Shown in pieces: positions 44,073 through 52,117 of a stretch of 64,000 nucleotides of DNA; the stretch's first letter is position 1; the number at the start of each line of letters is the position of its first letter. Made by a program: the position numbers and the translations under genes. A model generated the notes under the pieces. It was not told the origin of the DNA, searched no databases, and worked only from the letters and a program-made list of their open reading frames with translations. This DNA is from a virus, in IMG/VR virus record IMGVR_UViG_3300033145_001136, positions 38,948 to 102,947 of that record; one strand, written 5' to 3'.

Positions 44073-45122
44073 TTATGTGACAACTACCCTATCCAATGCT
44101 CGCGTAACTTCTGCCATTCTGTCCTGTAATGCTAATTCATCTGTGTATTGTTTAATCTTATCTCGCAAAATACGTAACCTAATACTTACATTGTTTTCTG
44201 ACGTATTCCAGTACTCCGCAATCTTCGCTATTTTGTTTTGACATTGATCGTATTGTATTGCCCCTTGACACAACATTCCGCATTGTTCACACATATTCTT
44301 ATCTTCACCCAACAAGAGATTTAATAGCCCTTCGTCCCTTGTTCCTTTCTTTAGTTTCTCTTGTCTAAATTTCTTTATTAAAAGTTCTGCAGATATTGGG
44401 TCCAATATCATGTCTGATATTTCTGTGCGCATAACTTCTACAATATGTGTTAAATCTGTAACGAGCCCTCCGTCCTCAGTCCTAGTTACAGTATCATTAA
44501 CTGAAAATTCTGATAATTCATCCATCCCCGCTGTTATTAATCTTGGATATGTCTCAACATCTATACCGCCACAATTTGGACACATCCATACGGTATTACC
44601 AGTTAGCTCATCATCCGCTGGAGTTTTTAAGTATGATTTAGTTGACAATGATTCGGGAAACGGTGTATCATTAATAACCGTTTTTCTCTGCTGTAACAAT
44701 TTAGATCGCACATTAAGCCCACATCTATAATCACAGGTGTGGCAGTGTTGCATTATTTCTTTGGCAAACCTTTTGCGCCTTTGTTCCATTATATGCCATG
44801 TCCCCGCTTTAATAATAATAAATCGGAGTGGCATTGGCGTTGGTTTGATTTTAGAAAGGTGTTTAGCAACGCCTTCCCAAAACCATGCTTCAATTTCTGT
44901 ATCTTGAATAACCGATCCCCACCTAAAATTCATCCGTTTCCATCTACGAATACAGGGATCTATATATTCGCGCATTACCCTATCATCAAACAACAATTCA
45001 ACAAAATCGTTCTCGCATCGCTGTCTTTTACCTTCATTATTCCGATAGGCAGATGCACTTCGTAACAATTCTGTACCTTGCCTATTGAGTCTGTAGAACC
45101 ATTCTGCATGGTTACGCGGCAT
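44073..45122 (-). CDS. Putative sigma-like transcription factor with zinc inserts
   Basis: 349 residues. The middle has PMPLRFIIIKAGTWHIMEQRRKRFAKEI, similar to the sigma region 2 helix (fl..v.....d..R...R). The C-terminus KIAEYWNTSENNVSIRLRILRDKIKQY resembles a region 4 helix-turn-helix. Between them lie Cys pairs (CHTCDYRC, CPNCGG, CEQCGMLC) that look like zinc knuckles, uncommon in sigma factors. If right, it would direct host RNA polymerase to late or middle promoters. GGAGG precedes the ATG. Alternative: another DNA-binding regulator. Confidence 0.45.
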   Translation of the reverse strand: MPRNHAEWFYRLNRQGTELLRSASAYRNNEGKRQRCENDFVELLFDDRVMREYIDPCIRRWKRMNFRWGSVIQDTEIEAWFWEGVAKHLSKIKPTPMPLRFIIIKAGTWHIMEQRRKRFAKEIMQHCHTCDYRCGLNVRSKLLQQRKTVINDTPFPESLSTKSYLKTPADDELTGNTVWMCPNCGGIDVETYPRLITAGMDELSEFSVNDTVTRTEDGGLVTDLTHIVEVMRTEISDMILDPISAELLIKKFRQEKLKKGTRDEGLLNLLLGEDKNMCEQCGMLCQGAIQYDQCQNKIAKIAEYWNTSENNVSIRLRILRDKIKQYTDELALQDRMAEVTRALDRVVVT

Positions 45123-45143
45123 TTAAATTCCTCCAAAATCAGC

Positions 45144-45440
45144 CTAAAAATCCGCCATGAATGTTGTAATTGTTCTTTTGTCTGTGCCCATAGCATATGG
45201 AGATAATTCTTCACACCTTTTTAATAGTTTTTGAATTTCTGGTGATTTATTTAAAGATGAATCCGCAACTCGTCGTTGTTGTCTGAGTCTGCGATATAAT
45301 TTTTGGCAGGCTTCACATCGTATAATTTGTGTTTTATTAAAGGGTTTAACCAACCGAATTGGAATATGCCCCTGCGCATATTTAATCGACCCATCTTCTA
45401 ATTCCACCCCACTACACCTAATTGGTATTGTGTTCTCCAT
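45144..45440 (-). CDS. CxxC/GH paralogue family, copy 4
   Basis: 98 residues from ATG 45440 (GGGGGCG upstream). IPIRCSGVELEDGSIKYAQGHIPIRLV then IIRCEACQKLYRRLRQQRR carries the full family pattern. The C-terminal part is helical. Lies just downstream of the sigma-like gene's ribosome binding site region. Function unknown. Confidence 0.7.
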   Translation of the reverse strand: MENTIPIRCSGVELEDGSIKYAQGHIPIRLVKPFNKTQIIRCEACQKLYRRLRQQRRVADSSLNKSPEIQKLLKRCEELSPYAMGTDKRTITTFMADF

Positions 45441-45708
45441 TAATCGCCCCCTCACTATTTAATTTTATGCAGTCTTGCACATTTTTTGTATCCATGTCAC
45501 AAATATTAAATTCTATGTCCACCCATATACCATCCTGTAAAACCTTGGTTGTAATTCTGCCATCTTCGCGAAGTTTGAATGAACCAGCGGGCTTAAGTGG
45601 ACGAAGGAAATCAGCAATGCGGATAATAGATGGGTCTAATACCTCTTCATTAGTCTTGCGAACGATAACACCTTTAGCGGTGTATTTGTATCTAACAGCA
45701 TGTTGCAT
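45418..45708 (-). CDS. Unknown protein
   Basis: 96 residues from ATG 45708, which has AGGAG seven bases upstream. A GTG at 45831 overlapping the previous stop would add 41 residues and is an alternative. RYKYTAKGVIVRKTNEEVLDPSIIRIADFLRPLKP and a strand-rich centre; no family recognised. It overlaps copy 4 by 23 bases. If the short form is right, 45709-45827 is untranslated and I see nothing else in it. Confidence 0.6.
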   Translation of the reverse strand: MQHAVRYKYTAKGVIVRKTNEEVLDPSIIRIADFLRPLKPAGSFKLREDGRITTKVLQDGIWVDIEFNICDMDTKNVQDCIKLNSEGAINGEHNTN

Positions 45709-45827
45709 GAGCTGTCTCCTATGAAGAATCGCACCCGACAGCACATCGAGTAAATATATGTGGATATTGTCCCAATGCACCCCTGTAAAAAATGTGCCAG
45801 AACACCTTTTAGCAATGCTGAATCGGT

Positions 45828-46424
45828 TCACTGGCTAAACCTCGCTATCGCAGCAACACGGCTATAATACCCATTGGTTGGATCATTGCCACGTCGTATG
45901 GCTAAATCAACAGAGCCTGGTCCCCTATTGTAGGCTGTGGCCGCAAGCCTGTAGTCTCCATTGTATCGATCTAATAGCATACGAAAATAATTGCACCCTA
46001 TCATAATATTTGTATCTATTTCCCACAATTCTCCCTCTGTGATGTCTGATATAATGTCTTGAGCCGCTATTAATTTAACTTGCATTATACCAACTTCTTT
46101 ATTCCTTCCTTGCTTCCATTGATAAAAATTTGATTCATGTTTGCCCAATGCTAACATGAAGTCTAGATCAAGATTAAATGCTCGTGACCACCGCGAAATT
46201 GATTCATAAGCTTGGCCTGGGGCATTAAATTTAATCGACTTATTAACAATTTGTAATAGCGATGAAATTGTTAATATTTGTTCTGTAACCAAAATTTGTT
46301 GTTCGTTAATTATATTCTGTAATTGGTGATTAATTTTCTGGGTGTGATTTAATATTAGCGATAAGCCTAGTATCAATACCACATTCCCTATTAATAATAT
46401 ACGTTTATATTTATATTTCTTCAT
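45828..46424 (-). CDS. Membrane-anchored lytic transglycosylase
   Basis: 198 residues from ATG 46424 (GGAGGTGGAG upstream). A Lys-rich N-terminus and a hydrophobic stretch (ILLIGNVVLILGLSLIL, ~8-26) form a signal anchor. The C-terminal domain is SLT-type: FMLALGKHESNFYQW with the catalytic Glu, VGIMQVKL, and AATAYNRGPGSVD. It cleaves peptidoglycan glycan strands; standing alone among accessory genes it may act at entry or lysis, or remodel the infected envelope. GT start overlaps the downstream gene's alternative start. Confidence 0.85.
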   Translation of the reverse strand: MKKYKYKRILLIGNVVLILGLSLILNHTQKINHQLQNIINEQQILVTEQILTISSLLQIVNKSIKFNAPGQAYESISRWSRAFNLDLDFMLALGKHESNFYQWKQGRNKEVGIMQVKLIAAQDIISDITEGELWEIDTNIMIGCNYFRMLLDRYNGDYRLAATAYNRGPGSVDLAIRRGNDPTNGYYSRVAAIARFSQ

Positions 46425-47214
46425 TCTCCACCTCCTCTGTACCTGCAAGGGCTGAGATATAATCCCCGACCGCATTACTGAGTTTCTGTTCCTGCTTCTC
46501 TGCGTGGTAGTCGTGTGTCTCTGCCGCATGTTCACGCTTCCAGACATCCCACTCGATCGCCGTCTCTACCACTCTCTCCGTGTTGGCGCATCTGGCCTGG
46601 AGTTTCTTAGAGTGGGCCGCTTCCAATGTCAGCATTTCATCTAATTCCTCCACCTGCTCACCGAGTGCGGTGATCTTGGAGAGGAGATCGCCAATAGCAA
46701 CATCTGACGGTCCGAGATAATTACTACTATTTCCATTCTTTGCCCCCTCTTCAGCGATTCTAACGTCACTCTCATAACGCTTCCGTATCTCCTCCACTCG
46801 GTCAGGCTCCTCAGGGGCGGGATAATGCCTTTCGTTGACTATCTTGGTGTGTTGCTCTGCCGCCTCAAGTTCACCCTCAAGCCTCTGAATCTTTGTCTCG
46901 TGGTGCAGAAACCAGTCAAGACAATCAGAGGCGTCATCTTCGGTCAGGCGGTTGCGACCATCGTTCAGGATATCCGTCATTTTCTGGCGCCATTCCATCC
47001 GCTCCTCCACTCTAGATGGCTCCACGGCAGGGGCATCTGGGATGACAGGTCTGCCTGTTACTGATTCACTGAAGCAATCAATACAGTAGTCCATCAGTCG
47101 CTGGTGGTCGTAGTCGAGAGTCCGGTCATGCTTCAGGCATCGCCCGTCTCTCCATTTCGGTACTTGCTCTCCCTCAGGACTATCGGGAGCAGGGGCGGGG
47201 GATTTATTGGTCAT
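46411..47214 (-). CDS. Coiled-coil protein with PAPAPDSP leader
   Basis: 267 residues from ATG 47214, overlapping the previous stop by 11 bases. N-terminus NKSPAPAPDSPEGEQVPKW, then a Cys/His segment (CLKHDRTLDYDHQRLMDYCIDC) that may bind zinc, EEPDRVEEIRKRYES, and a long coil. Segments are shared with the proteins at 39.2 kb (linker and EEPxRVEEIR) and 37.9 kb (LGEQVE coil). Function unknown. Confidence 0.65.
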   Translation of the reverse strand: MTNKSPAPAPDSPEGEQVPKWRDGRCLKHDRTLDYDHQRLMDYCIDCFSESVTGRPVIPDAPAVEPSRVEERMEWRQKMTDILNDGRNRLTEDDASDCLDWFLHHETKIQRLEGELEAAEQHTKIVNERHYPAPEEPDRVEEIRKRYESDVRIAEEGAKNGNSSNYLGPSDVAIGDLLSKITALGEQVEELDEMLTLEAAHSKKLQARCANTERVVETAIEWDVWKREHAAETHDYHAEKQEQKLSNAVGDYISALAGTEEVENEEI

Positions 47215-47812
47215 CAGTTTGCTCTTTTCGTGGTGCATCAAGTATCAAGGTTCGTGCGTCCCGTAGGTGTCGGGTGATGTCTTTAATTCTGGTATTTGCG
47301 AGATATCGAGTATCACTCTCGATCACCTTGATTGCTCTGGGTATCTTCCGTATCTCATCGGCCAGCCCTTGAATCAAATGCTTCCGATCTTTGGCCTTGT
47401 CTTCGATTACTCGGTCAGGCTCCACAGTAGGGGCGTGGGCTTCACAGCAGTGCTCACAGTAATATTCCGGTGTCTCACCGCTTCGTTCAAGGTCCAAGTA
47501 GACGATACCGCCGCACTTTGAGCAATTTCCTACTGGCTCCTGTTCAACCGGTGGTGGAGGGGCTAATAAGTAATATGCACACTCACCATTATTGTCTGTG
47601 TGCTTCCCCTTTGAGCATATAAGATCTAAATGGCAACATGTTTTACACTTCTCTCCTCCTTCCGGTGTGGCTATTGGCCTTACGTCTTTCCACCAATCAA
47701 TTTCTGATGCACTCCCGAAACAGCAGACTCCGCATAGTCCGGTATCGCTGACGGTTGGAGTCTGTTCACAAACCTGACATGACACTTTCCAGTTTACGTA
47801 GATATCTGCCAT
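47204..47812 (-). CDS. Multi-zinc-ribbon protein
   Basis: 202 residues from ATG 47812. Repeated Cys pairs: CQVCEQ, CGVCC, CKTCC, CSKCGG and CEHCC, with a Pro-rich linker (APPPPVEQEP) in the middle and a basic helical C-terminus. Probably binds several zinc ions and nucleic acid or protein. The DNA here and in the 37.9-40.9 kb block looks GC-richer than its neighbours. Confidence 0.65.
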   Translation of the reverse strand: MADIYVNWKVSCQVCEQTPTVSDTGLCGVCCFGSASEIDWWKDVRPIATPEGGEKCKTCCHLDLICSKGKHTDNNGECAYYLLAPPPPVEQEPVGNCSKCGGIVYLDLERSGETPEYYCEHCCEAHAPTVEPDRVIEDKAKDRKHLIQGLADEIRKIPRAIKVIESDTRYLANTRIKDITRHLRDARTLILDAPRKEQTDDQ

Positions 47813-47813
47813 C

Positions 47814-48017
47814 TCATTCCCATTCCGGTGCTGGAGTAGTGGGTGGGCCAATTGAATATCTGTCGCTCTTTGCAATCTCTATCATTCGGTGAGCCTTTGC
47901 TCCTTTTGTGTGTGCCGATGTAATCCACAGCAAGTCCTTATTTCTCATTCCATCCACAGCCTTGAGCGCAAGTTCGACGCGCCGTAAAACTTCCTCGGTT
48001 TTTAATGGCTGAGCCAT
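47814..48017 (-). CDS. Small unknown protein
   Basis: 67 residues, helical (LKTEEVLRRVELALKAVDGMR) with a Pro-rich tail. GGAGTAGG precedes the ATG and the next gene starts 2 bases after its stop. No family recognised. Confidence 0.6.
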   Translation of the reverse strand: MAQPLKTEEVLRRVELALKAVDGMRNKDLLWITSAHTKGAKAHRMIEIAKSDRYSIGPPTTPAPEWE

Positions 48018-48018
48018 C

Positions 48019-48393
48019 CTACTCCTCCTTGCGTAGAGCGGTGCGGGCGATAGTCTTGGCCTCTTCGAGATATTTCCGATAGTAGAGTGGTCTTATTTTA
48101 AGTATCTTTCGCAGCGCATCGGCGTAGCAGTCACGCTCAATCTTGAGTCTATCGTGATACTTCGCAAATATTCGAAGTCTATCAGCAATGTTCAGGTTTG
48201 CTTTCTTTATTTTATCACGCTCAGTGGTTAGGTCGAGAAAGGCGCACATGGCAACCTCATCGGCTACTTCAATTTCATTCCCATTGAGGTCGTATGTCAT
48301 CCATTCATCACTATCATTTTTCCAGTACGGCCAATTAGATATAAATAGCTGCCCCTTGCGATGTCTCCCCTGCTTCGCTTGCTGATCAGTCAT
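48019..48393 (-). CDS. Unknown protein
   Basis: 124 residues. N-terminal WMTYDLNGNEIEVADEV suggests a small beta unit; the rest is a basic helix-rich region. Eight-base overlap (ATGACTGA) with the basic 64-residue gene upstream. No family recognised. Confidence 0.6.
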   Translation of the reverse strand: MTDQQAKQGRHRKGQLFISNWPYWKNDSDEWMTYDLNGNEIEVADEVAMCAFLDLTTERDKIKKANLNIADRLRIFAKYHDRLKIERDCYADALRKILKIRPLYYRKYLEEAKTIARTALRKEE

Positions 48394-48580
48394 TATTATT
48401 ATTCCTACTCATTAGTTTTGCGTGCCGATCTCTGCGACGAGCCTGCATCTTTTCAATGCGTCGCCTATTTCTGGCTTTCTTTTTCTGTTTGTTTGAAACC
48501 CATCGCATTTCAGCCGTGTATCTTTGATTACATGGCTTCCGCTTGTTTCTACCGTGTTTCGCATTTCCATCCTTACCCAT
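48386..48580 (-). CDS. Very basic small protein
   Basis: 64 residues, more than a third Arg/Lys (NKQKKKARNRRRIEKMQARRRDRH), ending in an Asn run. Likely binds nucleic acid non-specifically. A similar basic microprotein lies at 55.3 kb. The ATG has no good ribosome binding site; expression may be coupled to the upstream gene, whose stop overlaps it. Confidence 0.55.
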   Translation of the reverse strand: MGKDGNAKHGRNKRKPCNQRYTAEMRWVSNKQKKKARNRRRIEKMQARRRDRHAKLMSRNNNND

Positions 48581-48864
48581 TATTCGCCACCTTTGTTATT
48601 TGTTGTTTTATCTAATTCACTTATAATTATTTTTGCTCTCTCTTCTAATTCAGTTATTAATGACTCGCCTGTAAGCCATGTGGTTAATCTAAACCCGACC
48701 CCAAGTATTATAAATACGAATTCCCATTCTCCTCTTCGATGATACTTTGTGTATTCAAACCCAATGTGACAAAAATCAAAATTCAACCAATTATAACGAC
48801 TAATTAGTGGCCACTCCATCCATTGGAAATACCAATCAATAGCCAATCGTCTCTCACGTCGCAT
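48580..48864 (-). CDS. Putative membrane-associated protein
   Basis: 94 residues rich in Trp/Phe/Tyr, with one hydrophobic stretch (EFVFIILGVGFRLTTWL) near the middle that could span or lie along a membrane. AGAAGGG precedes the ATG. Function unknown. Confidence 0.6.
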   Translation of the reverse strand: MRRERRLAIDWYFQWMEWPLISRYNWLNFDFCHIGFEYTKYHRRGEWEFVFIILGVGFRLTTWLTGESLITELEERAKIIISELDKTTNNKGGE

Positions 48865-48889
48865 TCTTTTTACCCTTCTTTTTCACTCT

Positions 48890-49030
48890 CTACCTCCGCT
48901 GTTCCCGGTGACTTTCCCCGTATTTATGTTTAGCTGCACATCCCCATTTCATTACGTTCGATGACAATGGATCATCAAATTTTACTGAAATCGTCAACCG
49001 CAACAGCCAAATAGCCCCAACGATCTCCAT
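48890..49030 (-). CDS. 46-residue putative microprotein
   Basis: Frame MEIVGAIWLLRLTISVKF followed by a charged tail ending HREQRR. It fills the gap between two genes with a 2-base spacer on one side and 25 on the other, which is the main support. No clear ribosome binding site. Without it, 48865-49032 would be empty. Confidence 0.4.
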   Translation of the reverse strand: MEIVGAIWLLRLTISVKFDDPLSSNVMKWGCAAKHKYGESHREQRR

Positions 49031-49032
49031 TA

Positions 49033-49497
49033 TTATTCGTAGCTCCATGTTGTAAGTAGGCCTATAATATTATCTACTTCCCAATCGTCGCCAAATCTAC
49101 GCACTATCTGATTCGCAACGATTTTGTTAACAATTGGCACATATTTTATTGGTAATAATGTTTCTATGTCTTTGTTTGTGATTAAATTAATGTGTGTTCC
49201 TTTGTGTGGTATAATTGTGTGGAATGGAACTTTTTGAGGTTTAATTACTTCCCTGTCTACAACCCGTAAGTAATTGCAGAATGCCTGGGTAGCTCGACCA
49301 AGTGCCTTGATTCTGCCAATACGCTTCACAAATTGATCGCTTATGCTACATCTGGAAACACCAAGTGAAACAACAATACGGGGTGGCTCACCATAATCTA
49401 AGAATAATTTCGTTCCGATCGCGATCGTGTACCTCACCCCGGCCTCGCCTTTTAGGTGCGAAAACCTGGTTGAATCGAACGGGAGATAAGATTGCAT
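49033..49497 (-). CDS. Unknown protein
   Basis: 154 residues from ATG 49497 (AAAGG nine bases upstream; two earlier ATGs are possible). RYTIAIGTKLFLDYGEPPRIVVSLGVSRC and VPFHTIIPHKGTHINLITN are strand-rich; there is a helical basic middle. No family recognised. The 142 bases before it (49498-49639) hold a short GGCAGT/ACTGCC hairpin near 49580-49594 and a spurious overlapping frame only. Confidence 0.6.
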   Translation of the reverse strand: MQSYLPFDSTRFSHLKGEAGVRYTIAIGTKLFLDYGEPPRIVVSLGVSRCSISDQFVKRIGRIKALGRATQAFCNYLRVVDREVIKPQKVPFHTIIPHKGTHINLITNKDIETLLPIKYVPIVNKIVANQIVRRFGDDWEVDNIIGLLTTWSYE

Positions 49498-49639
49498 TAT
49501 TTTCATCCTTTCGCGCATACGCGCGCGTGTTTTTACTATGTTCTCTATCTTCTATTTCCTTTTGTATTGGAAAAAGAACTCCCATTCGGCAGTTTCACTG
49601 CCTCAGGCAGTATCGAGAGTAATTAATATGCAACAAAAA

Positions 49640-49945
49640 TTACACCCCGTTCTCTTGTTGTGATTCTCGGCCAAGTTTGGACCAAGCCATATCATACACC
49701 CAGTCCATGTCGTACTCGTCTCGTACCTGTTCGCTAGCTGGGACCCTTACAATGAGGCCAAATTCTTCCGCCTTGTCTTGGAAACAACCACTATCGATAT
49801 TATACCCTTCCCACACTTGTTCACAACACCATTCAACCATTGCACGTAAAATTATGACCTCCCGAATTAATTTATCTTGCAGATAATAACCACTATTCTC
49901 ATATTCTGTCAATACTGCGTCGGGGAGCCAGCGTTCTTTACTCAT
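49640..49945 (-). CDS. Unknown acidic protein
   Basis: 101 residues, Glu/Asp/Trp-rich (VEWCCEQVWEGYNIDSGCF). Start supported by GGAGG-like GGGAGGAAAAC upstream. No family recognised. Confidence 0.6.
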   Translation of the reverse strand: MSKERWLPDAVLTEYENSGYYLQDKLIREVIILRAMVEWCCEQVWEGYNIDSGCFQDKAEEFGLIVRVPASEQVRDEYDMDWVYDMAWSKLGRESQQENGV

Positions 49946-49957
49946 TGTTTTCCTCCC

Positions 49958-50263
49958 TTAGGGAATTATTGAATTTAGGTACACACATTCATCCTCGGTA
50001 AATAATTCTGGATGCGTTAACGCTCGTGTAGCACGTACACGTATTTCTTCAAGTATGTCAATACGTAAATGATCAGGATCTAGTGTACCACCGTGCATTG
50101 CCAAAATGCGTTCTTCTGCTTCACATGCGTAACATAATTTTATTCTTTGTTGATCTTTTTTAACAACAAGTCTAATTAATGTATGTCCTTTTGCATAGCG
50201 TTGTTTGCCATGATATCTATATCCAATACACTTAATTGGGTATATTATTGGTGATTCGGTCAT
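49958..50263 (-). CDS. CxxC/GH paralogue family, copy 5
   Basis: 101 residues. IYPIKCIGYRYHGKQRYAKGHTLIRLV then IKLCYACEAEERI fits the family seen at 41.7, 43.2, 43.7 and 45.1 kb. The C-terminal part is helical and acidic. It lies between the MoxR-VWA module and unknown genes, so the family is dispersed rather than one tandem array. Confidence 0.68.
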   Translation of the reverse strand: MTESPIIYPIKCIGYRYHGKQRYAKGHTLIRLVVKKDQQRIKLCYACEAEERILAMHGGTLDPDHLRIDILEEIRVRATRALTHPELFTEDECVYLNSIIP

Positions 50264-50273
50264 GTCTGCCCCC

Positions 50274-52106
50274 TTAATCTTCGTGTGTAAACCAAATTCC
50301 CGGCATACGTTTGAAGATTACTAGCGGATTTGTCTTTGGTATTTCCGGTGTAACTATCCACAATCGTTTCTCATCGCCAAGATCGGACCCTTTCATAATC
50401 GTTTCTGCTGTACGAGCTATCTCCTGTGTCTCATTTACATAGTGTGGATCAATCACAATCCCGCCCCGTAGGTGTCGTAATAACCACACATGTGCCGCTA
50501 CGGAGAAAAGATCTTCGTGCACTGACAGATTGTATAGCATTCCGGTATGTGGTATACGCTCTTCTTCATATGGTACTTGTTTGGTAAAGTCTAGTATTGG
50601 TCGTAACTTACCATCTTTTAATTTATGTGGATAAAACACAATTTTCACAGGCGAATCTGTTTGTATTTGTGATGTGCCCTGAAATGCACGATATCTAGTA
50701 AAGATCTTTTTCATTACTGGGGCTATAGCGTCGTAATATTGTTCTATATGCGGTGCGATTCGTTTAAGCAAATCACCTTTTGTACCAGATACCGCCTCAT
50801 GTAATCCCCTGGCTATACTCTTGAGTTTTGGTTTATCGACACATTCATTTAGCGATGTCTTACTAAAAAACATTGCCCGGAAATGCTTTCGCACATATTG
50901 TGTTTCATGCATATTAAGTAGGTCTGATGGTGACAGCGTACACGAATACTTGGCTTTATCCGCGAACATGGAAATCTTTAAATCTTCCCATTGTGTCTCA
51001 ATTAGGCCCATAACAGACATAAGTGGTGCAACAAATACCCTTGTATCACTCGCTGCAACGTGTTCATTAAGAAAATACCGGAGCTGATCGTCCGATTTGT
51101 ATTCATTTGCGGGTTTACCAAGCGCAATCCTGGTGCGTGTTTCGCTAACTCGTTTAACCAGGATGGGTGAAGCCATGTTGCGACCACTTATTTGTATCTG
51201 ATCTCCTTTTTCCTCGCTTACCCACCTAAGAAGGTGGCCAGAATCTGATATGTCTTTATGTTTTGGTAATCCTTGCAGTGCGACTAATGATTTAAATACA
51301 ATCGGTCCATCGGGCAATGGAATCGGTGGTTGTATTTGATTATTAATACGATCAGTATTAAGTGTCCATTTAAATTCATTATGGATTTCTTCTTGTGTGA
51401 ATTGTAAAATTGGCAAATCACCTATGGCATATAATATAACCATAGAGGGCCATCTTGCATAAATTTCCTCTACTGGAATTAATGTATTGAGTGGATATTT
51501 TACCCAATCATCCCACTTTAACATTTTGATGCTAGGAGCAATCTCCTGCATCATAGTCCTGCGCTCAATGAATTTTGGGACCGCCTTTTCAAATATCGAT
51601 GCCACTAGTGGGGCTGTCCACACTCGTTGTAGTCGATATTTAAGCAGGTCCCACACGTGCTCTGCTTTTAGTTTATCCGGATCAAATAGAAGTACTTTAT
51701 CAAACATGGCCGTGAGTGAGTCTATGTTATGTAATCTAGATGATATGTGTGTAGAATACATATTACGCACATATTTTAGTGCATCTATGTCTTTTTCGGT
51801 AAGCGTGTTATACTCGTAACGCCTACTGCTACTTGCGATCTCTTTTAATATAATCCCCAAATGTGAGAATATTGATTGGTCACTGGAAAAACCCCTTTCG
51901 CCCTGAATTAGATATTTGTCATCGTTTTCCTGCGTATCTAGTTCTCCTGGTGGTAAATCTTCAAACAGAGCAATTATCTTATCAAAGATAATGTGATCCA
52001 TCCCTATCTCTGGGAATGTTATTATTGGCTTAAACAATGCGGGATGTTTAGTCCCATCTGCCATTTCCAGAGGTTTATAATCTATGCAGACTGTTCTGTA
52101 CTTCAT
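50274..52106 (-). CDS. Unknown third component of the MoxR-VWA module
   Basis: 610 residues with no motif I can name. Mixed alpha/beta, with RLRGGIVIDPHYVNETQEIARTAET and LWIVTPEIPKTNP near the C-terminus. It starts 12 bases after the MoxR-like ATPase stop with GGAGGAG upstream, so the three genes form a unit. In related cellular systems the third gene supplies a client or effector, and that is the working idea here. Confidence 0.7.
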   Translation of the reverse strand: MKYRTVCIDYKPLEMADGTKHPALFKPIITFPEIGMDHIIFDKIIALFEDLPPGELDTQENDDKYLIQGERGFSSDQSIFSHLGIILKEIASSSRRYEYNTLTEKDIDALKYVRNMYSTHISSRLHNIDSLTAMFDKVLLFDPDKLKAEHVWDLLKYRLQRVWTAPLVASIFEKAVPKFIERRTMMQEIAPSIKMLKWDDWVKYPLNTLIPVEEIYARWPSMVILYAIGDLPILQFTQEEIHNEFKWTLNTDRINNQIQPPIPLPDGPIVFKSLVALQGLPKHKDISDSGHLLRWVSEEKGDQIQISGRNMASPILVKRVSETRTRIALGKPANEYKSDDQLRYFLNEHVAASDTRVFVAPLMSVMGLIETQWEDLKISMFADKAKYSCTLSPSDLLNMHETQYVRKHFRAMFFSKTSLNECVDKPKLKSIARGLHEAVSGTKGDLLKRIAPHIEQYYDAIAPVMKKIFTRYRAFQGTSQIQTDSPVKIVFYPHKLKDGKLRPILDFTKQVPYEEERIPHTGMLYNLSVHEDLFSVAAHVWLLRHLRGGIVIDPHYVNETQEIARTAETIMKGSDLGDEKRLWIVTPEIPKTNPLVIFKRMPGIWFTHED

Positions 52107-52117
52107 CTTCTCCTCCT

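Noticed and set aside
49388-49585. 65-codon minus-strand frame
   Set aside because: Overlaps the start of the 154-residue gene in another frame and shows no gene-like features.
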